NCBI GenBank assembly: GCA_018365265.1
Contig: JAGZKI010000023.1
Coordinates: forward strand, 1-36,112
Reading direction: 5' to 3'
Length of the DNA: 36,112 nt
DNA from: Streptococcus parasanguinis
Lineage (GTDB): Bacteria > Bacillota > Bacilli > Lactobacillales > Streptococcaceae
A program made the translations under genes and the position numbers. The notes under the pieces are model-generated. The model was not told where the DNA came from. It saw only the letters and a program-made list of their open reading frames with translations, and did not search any database. How positions within the stretch are numbered: the first letter of the stretch is position 1; each line of letters starts with the position of its first letter. Positions 14,769-22,616 of the stretch are shown piece by piece.

Positions 14769-17417
14769 ATGAATAAATCAACAAAGAGAAGTATTGCTAT
14801 CGGTGCTACTATTATCGCTGCAACTGCTGTAACTTCAGTTGTACAGGCTGAAGAAACGACAGTTGCTCAACCGCATACAGAAACACCAGCAACTGTTTCA
14901 AATATCGATCATACTGCTGAGGTTACAAAAGAGGCAGTTGATACAGCAAAAGAGCAGGCTGATGCTGCGACTAAAACAGTAACAGAACAAGAAAACGTTG
15001 TCAGTGTAGCAGATCAAAAGGCTAAGGAAGCAGAAGCTGCTGAAAAAACGGCTGCAGCAACCTATGCAAAAACAAAAGAAGCTGCGAAGGAAGCAACTCC
15101 TGAAAATATTGCAAAAGCTGAAGATGCTATTAAAACAAAAGAAGCTGGTGTGAAATCAGCTGAAGAAAGTGTAAAAACGGCTGAAGAAGGTGTGAAATCG
15201 GCTGAGACAGCAGAAGCCGAATCAGAAAAAACTTATGAAGAAGCTACTAAAAAAGTAGACGATGAAAAAGCAAAAGTCGCATTAGCCAAGGAAGAAGTGA
15301 AGAGGGTAGAACAAGCTCTTAATGAGACAACATTGACCAGAGCACAAGAGACAGTGACGATTGCGGGGAATAAACTGAAAGATGCTGAGTCTGTGAATAA
15401 AGCAGCTCAAGACGAATTGACTCGCGCAAAAGACTTCGACGCATCTCGTCAAGCTAAAATTGATGAAACAAAATCAGCTCTCGATAAAGAACGCACTGAA
15501 AAGAACGTTCCTGCGCTTGAACAAGGTCTCGCTGATGCAAAAGCTAACGTAGAAGCAAAAGAAAAAGCTCTCGCTGAAACAAAAGCTAAAGCAGGTGTCG
15601 CTCAATCTGAAGTCGATAAAGCTCAAAAAGCACTTGACGCAGCAAACGCGGCTTATCAAGAAAAAGTCGCTAAATTGCAACAAGATGAAGCTCTCCGTAA
15701 AATCGTCGTTCCGGCTGAATACGCAAAACACGATATTAAAGACTACGATTGGTTCATCGCTCATCAAGATGAATTCATGAAATTGCAACCTGAAATTGAC
15801 TGGGATGCATACAACCAAACAGCTCTCGGAACAAACAAAGAACCAGTCGACCTTGCAAACCTCACATCAGCTCAACGTAAAGAAATCGCTGAATTCGTAT
15901 CTCAAATGTTGAATGACCTTAACCAACAATATTGGTCTCAACGCGAACCAGGGAAGACCATCACACCAATCCAATTAACCGTTGGTGGTCAAGAATTTGC
16001 AGATAATATTGCTCAAAAATATACGGAATTTTACCATAATAATGGTGGAACTCCGGAGATAGTACCAACAAACTTTACACATTTATTTGATGTGTTGATT
16101 AAATATAGTGCAAGAGAATCTCTCGGTCAACTTTTGCCTGAATGGCACAAAGAAAACATGGGCGGATACAAAATGTTAAATCTTAAACAAGACATCGCAA
16201 ACGTTATTCGTAAAATGATGTTTGTTGATGGTGATCAAGCAAACGCTCACACTGACCACTTGATTTCACTTGAAGGTACAGGCGTCGGATTTAGTGTAAG
16301 TTCTGGCTCACTTCATATCTTGTCAACAAATCGCCCAACAAATCAAGACAAAGGAGACTACATTAGCACTGACGCTGAATATAAAGCATCTTTGACATCA
16401 TCTGTTGAGAAAGAAGAACAAGCTCTTCAAGTAGCTAAAGCTAAGAAAGCAACTGCTGACCAAGCCGTTAAATCTGCCGAAAATGATCTTGCTTCTGCAA
16501 AATCAGCTCAAGTTGACGCTCAAACAAAATTGAATGCGGCTCAAAACGCTATCGCTAAAGCTCAAAAAGCTTACGATGACGCTCTTGCTGTCAAAGAACA
16601 AACTCCTGCAGCTCAAGCTAAAGTCGCTGAAACTGCGAAAGCTCTTGAAGCAGCTAAAGCTGAACTGGCAACTGCTCAATCAAATCTTACAAACTTGCAA
16701 CAAGTTCGTGCACAACGCGAATCTGAATTAAAGGACGCTAAAGCTAAATTGATTGCTCAAGAAGAAGCTCTGAAAAAAGCCCTTCAGGCAGCTCTTGATG
16801 CAGAAAATGATTTGAAAGCAAAAGGTCTTGCAACAACTGAAGCTAAAGCTCAAGTTGAACGTGCTAAACAAGCCGTTAAATCAGCTGAACAAGCTGTGCA
16901 AGACGCAAAAGATTATCTTGAATTGCTTAAGAACGCACCTGTGAAACTCGCTGAAGCTGAAAAAGCATTGACTGAAGCAAAAGCTAAAACGGCTGAAGCT
17001 AAAGCAACTCTTGAAACTGAGATTGCAAAACTTGAAGCTTTGAAATTGAAAGCGAAAGCATCTCAAGAAGATTACACTCGTGTCTTCGAAGCTTATCAAA
17101 AACTTGTTAAAGCAAAACAATTGGAAGAAGCAATTCGTCGCGAACAAGAACGTATCAAACACGAAGAAGAAACTCGTCGCAACGAACCAGTTCGTCATGA
17201 ATCAACTGAAAACAAAGTGATGAAGACAACTATTCCAACTGTAACCGTAACACCTGGTGCAATCACACCAGCAACACCTCAAGTTAAACAAACTAAACAA
17301 GCAAACACGAAAGAATTGCCATCAACTGGTGAAACTACTAGTGCACTTGGACTTATGGGGCTAGCAATGGCAGCTCTAGGTTTTGTTGGATTGAAACGCA
17401 AACGTGAATCAAGATAA
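14769..17417 (+). CDS. LPxTG coiled-coil surface protein, SEC10/PgrA-like, with CAP-like core
   Basis: An 882-residue wall protein: signal peptide 1-27 (ending VVQA), Ala/Lys/Glu-rich coiled coil about 45-310, a globular region 311-540, a second coiled coil about 545-805, a Thr/Pro linker, LPSTG (850-854), a membrane helix and the tail KRKRESR. The globular part (NLTSAQRKEIAEFVSQMLND ... GGQEFADNIAQKY ... AHTDHLISLEGTGVGFSVSS) follows the outline of CAP/SCP-type domains as found in enterococcal SEC10/PgrA surface-exclusion proteins. This is a fold-level guess, and the usual CAP His/Glu set is not fully convincing. No conjugation genes are near, so a surface-exclusion role is not supported; adhesion or biofilm spacing is as likely. 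Codon usage changes along the gene. Confidence 0.82.
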   Translation: MNKSTKRSIAIGATIIAATAVTSVVQAEETTVAQPHTETPATVSNIDHTAEVTKEAVDTAKEQADAATKTVTEQENVVSVADQKAKEAEAAEKTAAATYAKTKEAAKEATPENIAKAEDAIKTKEAGVKSAEESVKTAEEGVKSAETAEAESEKTYEEATKKVDDEKAKVALAKEEVKRVEQALNETTLTRAQETVTIAGNKLKDAESVNKAAQDELTRAKDFDASRQAKIDETKSALDKERTEKNVPALEQGLADAKANVEAKEKALAETKAKAGVAQSEVDKAQKALDAANAAYQEKVAKLQQDEALRKIVVPAEYAKHDIKDYDWFIAHQDEFMKLQPEIDWDAYNQTALGTNKEPVDLANLTSAQRKEIAEFVSQMLNDLNQQYWSQREPGKTITPIQLTVGGQEFADNIAQKYTEFYHNNGGTPEIVPTNFTHLFDVLIKYSARESLGQLLPEWHKENMGGYKMLNLKQDIANVIRKMMFVDGDQANAHTDHLISLEGTGVGFSVSSGSLHILSTNRPTNQDKGDYISTDAEYKASLTSSVEKEEQALQVAKAKKATADQAVKSAENDLASAKSAQVDAQTKLNAAQNAIAKAQKAYDDALAVKEQTPAAQAKVAETAKALEAAKAELATAQSNLTNLQQVRAQRESELKDAKAKLIAQEEALKKALQAALDAENDLKAKGLATTEAKAQVERAKQAVKSAEQAVQDAKDYLELLKNAPVKLAEAEKALTEAKAKTAEAKATLETEIAKLEALKLKAKASQEDYTRVFEAYQKLVKAKQLEEAIRREQERIKHEEETRRNEPVRHESTENKVMKTTIPTVTVTPGAITPATPQVKQTKQANTKELPSTGETTSALGLMGLAMAALGFVGLKRKRESR

Positions 17418-17446
17418 TAAGATAAGATAAAAAATCTTTGTAATTT

Positions 17447-17480
17447 AAAAAGCAAACATGTAAAAATGTTTGCTTTTTAA
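17447..17480 (+). terminator. Terminator of the LPxTG coiled-coil gene
   Basis: AAAAAGCAAACAT (17447-17459) pairs perfectly with ATGTTTGCTTTTT (17466-17478) across a 6-base loop; the T-run forms part of the stem. It closes the AT-rich cassette. Confidence 0.85.
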
Positions 17481-17493
17481 AATAGGTCAGGTT

Positions 17494-17502
17494 TGGTATA
17501 AT
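17494..17502 (+). promoter_or_regulatory. Extended -10 promoter of the second lipoprotein gene
   Basis: TGGTATAAT: a perfect -10 with extended TG, 28 bases before the ATG at 17531. The -35 would fall in the terminator T-run and is poor. Confidence 0.65.
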
Positions 17503-17530
17503 ATTGAGAAGTTATATTAAGGAGACAAAC

Positions 17531-18268
17531 ATGAAAAAAATTGGAACATATTTACTAGCTGCAGCCCTCTTGCTTTCCCTAGCAGCCTGTGCCCCGAAAC
17601 GCTATGAGCGTAAGCACAGTCCGGTAGGGGCTTCATCGGTCAAAAAATCATCTGACAAGGCCCAAGAAAAAGAGCAAACAGAAGAAGCTAAGTCAGATGA
17701 ACATGATAAAGAAGCTATTGGGACCTTGTCAAAAGCAGACCAAGCGGATATCTATTCGATCATTGAAAACAGTGCGTCTTTGACCTATTCACTTCAGGTG
17801 CAACCGACTCGTTTGCTGGAGTTGAACAATGATCACAGTGCAGTTGAAGGCTACTCGCAAGACATGTTCATTGATTACTACAATACCTACACGCCAGAAA
17901 CCTATAATTTACAAGATATCATTGATAAATTGAATGCTGAAGAGACCTCGGACTCTATCCGTAGTCTGTCACAAGACCAGCTGATCCAACTAACAAATGA
18001 AAAGAAAGATGGCTGGATCTATTCGACAAAAGACAAGGCCTTTTACGAAATTGTATCTGGTGGTCGTGGCGGAGCGATGCCACCGATGGAAATTCCTTCA
18101 CCGGATGAATGGGTGATCAATGAAGATTCAGTTGAAGTGACAACGACCATCCAAGGAACTTCCGATCCATACAGACGTTTTGTCTTGAAACGCAACAACA
18201 AGAATTACAAGGGTGGAACCCACAAAACACGCTTTTATGTCGACAGCACTGAATTCGCGAAATCTTAA
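17531..18268 (+). CDS. Uncharacterised lipoprotein, 245 residues
   Basis: A lipoprotein signal MKKIGTYLLAAALLLSLAAC with Cys20 as lipidation site, a Lys/Ser/Glu-rich linker (21-65), then a globular domain (about 70-245). The domain starts with a polar helix (KADQADIYSIIENSASLTYS) and has a mid-region rich in Asn/Thr and a C-terminal beta-rich part (EDSVEVTTTIQGTSDPYRRFVLKR). I recognise no family. Base composition is like the core genome and unlike the cassette before it. It has its own promoter and terminator, so it is a single-gene unit. AAGGAG precedes the ATG at 17531; nine codons of upstream open frame are discarded. Confidence 0.78.
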   Translation: MKKIGTYLLAAALLLSLAACAPKRYERKHSPVGASSVKKSSDKAQEKEQTEEAKSDEHDKEAIGTLSKADQADIYSIIENSASLTYSLQVQPTRLLELNNDHSAVEGYSQDMFIDYYNTYTPETYNLQDIIDKLNAEETSDSIRSLSQDQLIQLTNEKKDGWIYSTKDKAFYEIVSGGRGGAMPPMEIPSPDEWVINEDSVEVTTTIQGTSDPYRRFVLKRNNKNYKGGTHKTRFYVDSTEFAKS

Positions 18269-18328
18269 AAATAAATAGAAGCTATACCTGGATCTAAAAT
18301 TTTTATATAGGTCTCTTGGAAGATTCGC

Positions 18329-18358
18329 AGAAAAAGGCCCTTAAAGCCTTTTTCTTTT
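18329..18358 (+). terminator. Terminator after the second lipoprotein gene
   Basis: AGAAAAAGGC (18329-18338) pairs with GCCTTTTTCT (18346-18355), followed by TTT. It lies 60 bases after the stop codon. Confidence 0.8.
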
Positions 18359-18362
18359 GGGC

Positions 18363-18390
18363 TTGAATATGTTAAAATAAAAGGTATACG
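18363..18390 (+). promoter_or_regulatory. Possible pnp promoter region
   Basis: TTGAAT (18363) and either TAAAAT with an upstream TG (18373-18378) or TATACG (18385-18390). No strong consensus promoter is seen nearer to pnp, so the three hairpin units would be in the pnp leader. Weak evidence. Confidence 0.3.
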
Positions 18391-18466
18391 TGCTTGGATA
18401 CAAAGATGAGGATATAACATACAGATGGGCTGCGTCAATAGAATGCTATCATGCGTAATTGAACCC

Positions 18467-18554
18467 GGCCGAAAAGCTGTGTAAAAAAGATAAACTGTCT
18501 TGTCTTCATCGAAGACTTCGCCAGTTTCCTATTTTTACTTTGCTTTTTGCGGCC
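18467..18554 (+). repeat. Pre-pnp hairpin element, unit 1
   Basis: Outer arms GGCCGAAAAGC / GCTTTTTGCGGCC, then AAAAA/TTTTT, AAACTG/CAGTTT and an apical GTCTTC-atc-GAAGAC. GAT lies opposite CCT between the middle stems. A linker TTAGTATCTTGATAGTTGAA joins it to unit 2. Confidence 0.8.
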
Positions 18555-18575
18555 TTAGTATCTTGATAGTTGAAC

Positions 18576-18668
18576 ACGGGCTAAATCCCTAGTGAAAAAG
18601 ATAGATTTCCTGGTGTGCGTGGCACACTGCGTCAATCTCCTATTTTCATACGGGATTCTACACGCCCT
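18576..18668 (+). repeat. Pre-pnp hairpin element, unit 2
   Basis: Outer arms GGGCTAAATCC / GGGATTCTACACGCCC, AAAA/TTTT, GATT/AATC and an apical GTGTGC-gtg-GCACAC. TTCCTG faces TGCGTC across the inner loop, and GAT faces CCTA. The linker GTATCCTGATGAATTGAA resembles the one before it. Confidence 0.8.
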
Positions 18669-18692
18669 TTGTATCCTGATGAATTGAATTTT

Positions 18693-18784
18693 GGCCTCAT
18701 TTCTTAGGAAAAAAGATAAGTTTCCTAGCACTCATCGAGTGCGGCGTCACCTTCCTATTTTTCTACAGAAATGTTCGGCAGGCC
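18693..18784 (+). repeat. Pre-pnp hairpin element, unit 3
   Basis: Outer arms GGCCTCATTT / AAATG..GGCC, AAAAA/TTTTT, AAG/CTT and an apical GCACTC-atc-GAGTGC. TTCCTA faces GGCGTC, and GAT faces CCTA. The trailing linker ATATCTTGATCTTTG ends about 55 bases before the pnp ATG. Outside the three units, 18269-18852 holds only the terminator and possible promoter. Confidence 0.8.
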
Positions 18785-18852
18785 GAACCGTCCAAAATAT
18801 CTTGATCTTTGTAGGCAAGTCGTATAATTTTATCAATCCAAAGGGGATTACA

Positions 18853-21075
18853 ATGACAAAACAAGTGTTTCAAACGACTTTTGCGGGTCGTGAGTTAATC
18901 GTAGAGACTGGTCAGGTTGCTAAGCAAGCAAATGGCTCTGTTGTCGTGCGTTATGGTGAGTCAACTGTCTTGACGGCAGCTGTCATGTCTAAGAAAATGG
19001 CAACTGGGGATTTCTTCCCACTTCAAGTCAACTACGAAGAAAAAATGTATGCGGCTGGGAAATTTCCTGGTGGCTTTATGAAACGTGAAGGACGTCCTTC
19101 AACAGATGCGACTTTGACAGCGCGTTTGATCGACCGTCCGATCCGTCCAATGTTTGCGGAAGGTTTCCGTAACGAAGTGCAAGTCATCAACACAGTGCTT
19201 TCTTACGATGAAAATGCATCTGCACCAATGGCTGCCATGTTTGGTTCATCATTGGCCTTGTCTATTTCAGATATTCCATTTGACGGACCAATCGCTGGGG
19301 TACAAGTGGGTTATGTTGACGGGGAAATCATCATCAACCCAACGCAAGAACAAGCTGAGCGCTCTCTTCTTGAATTGACAGTAGCTGGTACCAAACACGC
19401 TATCAACATGGTAGAGTCTGGTGCTAAAGAATTGTCAGAAGAAATCATGTTGGAAGCTCTTCTCAAAGGACACGAAGCTGTCAAAGAATTGATTGCTTTC
19501 CAAGAAGAAATCGTTGCGGCAGTCGGTAAAGAAAAAGCAGAAGTAGAATTGCTTCATGTGGATGCTGACTTGCAAGCTGAAATCATCGCAGCCTACAACG
19601 GTGACCTTCAAAAAGCAGTCCAAGTAGAAGAAAAATTAGCTCGTGAAGCTGCAACTCAAGCAGTGAAAGACCAAGTAACAGCTGTTTACGAAGAAAAATA
19701 TGCAGACCACGAAGAATTCGACCGTATCATGCGTGATGTAGCTGAAATCTTGGAACAAATGGAACACGCAGAAGTGCGCCGTTTGATCACAGAAGACAAG
19801 GTACGTCCTGATGGTCGTAAGGTCGATGAAATCCGTCCTTTGGATGCACAAGTCGACTACCTTCCTCGTGTGCATGGTTCAGGACTCTTTACGCGTGGAC
19901 AAACGCAAGCCCTTTCTGTTTTGACCTTGGCACCAATGGGTGAAACGCAAATCATCGATGGTTTGGATCCTGAGTACAAGAAACGCTTTATGCACCACTA
20001 TAACTTCCCTCAATACTCTGTAGGGGAAACTGGACGTTACGGTGCACCTGGTCGTCGTGAAATTGGTCACGGTGCTCTTGGTGAGCGTGCTCTGGCTCAA
20101 GTATTGCCAAGCTTGGAAGAATTCCCATACGCGATTCGTTTGGTAGCAGAAGTTTTGGAATCAAACGGTTCTTCATCTCAAGCCTCTATCTGTGCGGGAA
20201 CGCTTGCCCTTATGGCGGGTGGTGTACCAATCAAGGCGCCAGTAGCAGGTATTGCAATGGGTCTCATTTCTGATGGAAATAACTATACCGTATTGACAGA
20301 TATCCAAGGTTTGGAAGACCACTTTGGCGACATGGACTTCAAGGTTGCAGGTACGCGTGACGGGATTACAGCCCTTCAAATGGATATCAAGATCCAAGGG
20401 ATCACTGCGGAAATCTTGACGGAAGCTTTGGCTCAAGCCAAGAAAGCTCGTTTTGAAATCCTTGATGTCATCGAAGCAACCATTCCAGAAGTGCGTCCAG
20501 AATTGGCGCCAACTGCTCCGAAAATTGATACCATCAAGATTGATGTGGACAAGATTAAGATTGTCATCGGTAAGGGTGGAGAAACCATCGATAAGATCAT
20601 CGCTGAAACAGGCGTTAAGATTGATATCGACGAAGAAGGAAATGTTTCTATTTACTCGAGCGACCAAGCTGCCATCAACCGTGCTAAAGAAATCATTGCT
20701 GGTTTGGTTCGTGAAGCGAAAGTGGATGAAGTCTACCATGCCAAAGTGGTTCGGATCGAGAAATTTGGTGCTTTTGTCAACCTCTTTGACAAGACGGATG
20801 CCCTCGTTCATATCTCTGAAATGGCTTGGACGCGCACCAACCGTGTCGAAGACTTGGTAGCCATCGGTGATGAAGTCGATGTGAAGATTATCAAGATTGA
20901 CGAAAAAGGTCGTGTCGATGCTTCTATGAAAGCTCTTCTCCCTCGTCCGCCAAAAGCAGAAAACAGCGAGGAAAAAGGTGAAAAAACTCATCGCCATGGC
21001 GACCGTCCTCGTCACCACAACAAAGACCACAAACCTAAAAAAGACTTTACTATTACACAAAAAGATTCAGAATAA
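18853..21075 (+). CDS. pnp: Polynucleotide phosphorylase
   Basis: A 3'-5' phosphorolytic exoribonuclease acting in mRNA decay, usually a trimer with a central channel. The 740-residue product has the full domain set: two RNase PH-like domains (about 10-230 and 310-545) separated by a helical segment, a KH domain (about 555-615, IVIGKGGETIDKII) and an S1 domain (about 626-693, YHAKVVRIEKFGAFVNLF), then a basic/His-rich tail (HRHGDRPRHHNKDHK). The second core holds FMHHYNFPQYSVGE and GRREIGHGALGERAL, hallmarks of the active half. ATG at 18853 after AAGGGGATT; the open frame back to 18691 lies in hairpin unit 3 and is rejected. It heads a run of closely spaced genes to 25208. Confidence 0.98.
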   Translation: MTKQVFQTTFAGRELIVETGQVAKQANGSVVVRYGESTVLTAAVMSKKMATGDFFPLQVNYEEKMYAAGKFPGGFMKREGRPSTDATLTARLIDRPIRPMFAEGFRNEVQVINTVLSYDENASAPMAAMFGSSLALSISDIPFDGPIAGVQVGYVDGEIIINPTQEQAERSLLELTVAGTKHAINMVESGAKELSEEIMLEALLKGHEAVKELIAFQEEIVAAVGKEKAEVELLHVDADLQAEIIAAYNGDLQKAVQVEEKLAREAATQAVKDQVTAVYEEKYADHEEFDRIMRDVAEILEQMEHAEVRRLITEDKVRPDGRKVDEIRPLDAQVDYLPRVHGSGLFTRGQTQALSVLTLAPMGETQIIDGLDPEYKKRFMHHYNFPQYSVGETGRYGAPGRREIGHGALGERALAQVLPSLEEFPYAIRLVAEVLESNGSSSQASICAGTLALMAGGVPIKAPVAGIAMGLISDGNNYTVLTDIQGLEDHFGDMDFKVAGTRDGITALQMDIKIQGITAEILTEALAQAKKARFEILDVIEATIPEVRPELAPTAPKIDTIKIDVDKIKIVIGKGGETIDKIIAETGVKIDIDEEGNVSIYSSDQAAINRAKEIIAGLVREAKVDEVYHAKVVRIEKFGAFVNLFDKTDALVHISEMAWTRTNRVEDLVAIGDEVDVKIIKIDEKGRVDASMKALLPRPPKAENSEEKGEKTHRHGDRPRHHNKDHKPKKDFTITQKDSE

Positions 21076-21099
21076 TCATTAGAAAAGGAGGAGCACGGT

Positions 21100-21717
21100 A
21101 TGGGATGGTGGCGTGAAACCATCGATATTGTAAAAGAAAATGACCCAGCAGCGCGTACCTCGCTGGAGGTCCTTTTGACCTATCCGGGCGTCAAAGCACT
21201 GGCAGCTCACCGTGTTTCCCACTTTTTGTGGAATCATGGCTTTAAGCTTCTAGCTCGGATGCATAGTCAGTTCTGGCGTTTTTGGACCCAGATTGAAATC
21301 CATCCAGGTGCGACCATTGCTTCCGGTGTCTTTATCGACCATGGAGCGGGCCTCGTTATCGGGGAAACGGCCATTGTTGAAAAAGGCGTCATGCTCTACC
21401 ACGGGGTGACCCTTGGGGGAACAGGGAAGGATGTCGGTAAACGCCATCCAACGGTTCGTGAAGGAGCCTTGGTCTCCGCTCATGCTCAGGTCATCGGTCC
21501 GATTGAGATTGGGGCCAAGGCCAAAGTAGGAGCGGGAGCGGTCGTGGTCTCCGATGTACCGAGTGATGTGACCGTTGTCGGAATCCCTGCTAAGATTGTT
21601 CGTGTTCACGGTAAGAAGGATGAGCCAATCATTCACCAAGAAGAAGAAAAACGCGAATACTATGTGAATAAGATGGAGCATGCTAAGGAAGCCAGTCATC
21701 GGTCTTCTAGCTTGTAA
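21100..21717 (+). CDS. cysE: Serine O-acetyltransferase
   Basis: Makes O-acetylserine from serine and acetyl-CoA, the first step of cysteine synthesis. The 205-residue product has an N-terminal helical part (1-65) and a left-handed beta-helix of hexapeptide repeats (about 68-170), with FIDHGAGLVIGETAIVEKGV and GVTLGGTGKDVGKRHPTV carrying the catalytic Asp/His pairs. The N terminus is shorter than in the E. coli enzyme, as is usual for Gram-positive CysE. AGGAGGAGC precedes the ATG; 24 bases after pnp. Confidence 0.96.
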   Translation: MGWWRETIDIVKENDPAARTSLEVLLTYPGVKALAAHRVSHFLWNHGFKLLARMHSQFWRFWTQIEIHPGATIASGVFIDHGAGLVIGETAIVEKGVMLYHGVTLGGTGKDVGKRHPTVREGALVSAHAQVIGPIEIGAKAKVGAGAVVVSDVPSDVTVVGIPAKIVRVHGKKDEPIIHQEEEKREYYVNKMEHAKEASHRSSSL

Positions 21718-21729
21718 GGAGATCGCTAC

Positions 21730-22596
21730 GTGATTCGATCAACCAATACATTGAATGACCACCAACTACTGGAAGTAAAGGCCCTTATTGCCATCTGTCA
21801 GAAGTATGACGGAACGTTTCGGGATCCTTATCTCTCCAATATGCTCAATTTTGACCCCGATATGCCCGCCTTTTTACTTTATTATGAAAAAGGTGAACTT
21901 GTTGGTCTATTAACTATCTATGCGGATGACCAAGATGTGGAAGTAGCGATCCTGGTCCATCCCAATCATCGACGCCAGGGAATTGCGCGTGCTTTGTATG
22001 GAAGTTTTGAGAAAGAAACGGCATCTTATCCAATTGAGTCTGTGACTTTTCAGACAGAGCGTATTTTTCTAGAGAATCATCCTGATTTTGCCAGCAATTG
22101 GGGCCTGGTCGAGGATGAAGAGACAGAAACCTGGTTAGGACGTGATCGAACCGCTTATGTATTAGATTCCCGTTCGGATGTCGATGTGCTCTTGGCGGAA
22201 CCTTCTTATCTTGAAGCCATTGCCCAGCTCCACCACCAAACCTTCTCAGATGAAGTGGAAGCATCGGAAGTGAGCCACAGATACATTTCAGAGGCTTTAA
22301 AGGATCCTGATAGTCTGCTGTACATATTACTCAAAGAAGGTCAAGTGATTGGCGTTTGTACGGTCGATGTATCTGGAAAATGCAATTACCTTTATGGACT
22401 TGCGATCGTTGAAGTTTATCGTGGGCAAGGTTACGGAAGCTATCTGGCAAAATCCCTCATCAACCAACTCATGGAGCAAAATGATAAGGCATTTCAGATT
22501 GCAGTGGAAGATAGCAATGTAGGTGCCAAACGCTTGTATGAAAAGATTGGCTTTATCAAACAGACTCAGGCGGTTTATTTGAAGCCAAAAGAGTAG
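21730..22596 (+). CDS. Double GNAT-domain acetyltransferase
   Basis: A 288-residue cytosolic protein with two tandem GNAT folds. The first (about 1-135) has VEVAILVHPNHRRQGIARALYG, with the acetyl-CoA-binding R/Q-x-x-G-x-A motif. The second (about 150-285) has YGLAIVEVYRGQGYGSYLAKSL and ends in the GAKRLYEKIGF block. The acceptor is unknown. The start is GTG at 21730, with TAAGGAG overlapping the cysE stop codon. Its constant place between cysE and cysS in streptococci, from memory, suggests a conserved role. Confidence 0.88.
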   Translation: MIRSTNTLNDHQLLEVKALIAICQKYDGTFRDPYLSNMLNFDPDMPAFLLYYEKGELVGLLTIYADDQDVEVAILVHPNHRRQGIARALYGSFEKETASYPIESVTFQTERIFLENHPDFASNWGLVEDEETETWLGRDRTAYVLDSRSDVDVLLAEPSYLEAIAQLHHQTFSDEVEASEVSHRYISEALKDPDSLLYILLKEGQVIGVCTVDVSGKCNYLYGLAIVEVYRGQGYGSYLAKSLINQLMEQNDKAFQIAVEDSNVGAKRLYEKIGFIKQTQAVYLKPKE

Positions 22597-22616
22597 AAAC
22601 AGAAAGGAAATGAAGC

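Noticed and set aside
14769..17417. Plasmid or ICE surface-exclusion locus
   Set aside because: The protein resembles SEC10/PgrA in layout, but no relaxase, type IV secretion, integrase or attachment site is visible nearby.
18467..18784. CRISPR-like array before pnp
   Set aside because: Units are about 110-120 bases with variable hairpins and only short constant blocks; there are no identical 24-37 base repeats, no regular spacers and no cas genes.
18691..18852. N-terminal extension of pnp by 54 codons
   Set aside because: The extension lies in hairpin unit 3. The ATG at 18853 has AAGGGG upstream and matches the usual PNPase start.
20173..21060. 295-codon minus-strand frame inside pnp
   Set aside because: It is a shadow of the pnp codon pattern. 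The composition (Phe/Asp/Asn-rich, no domain) is typical of antisense frames in a highly expressed gene.
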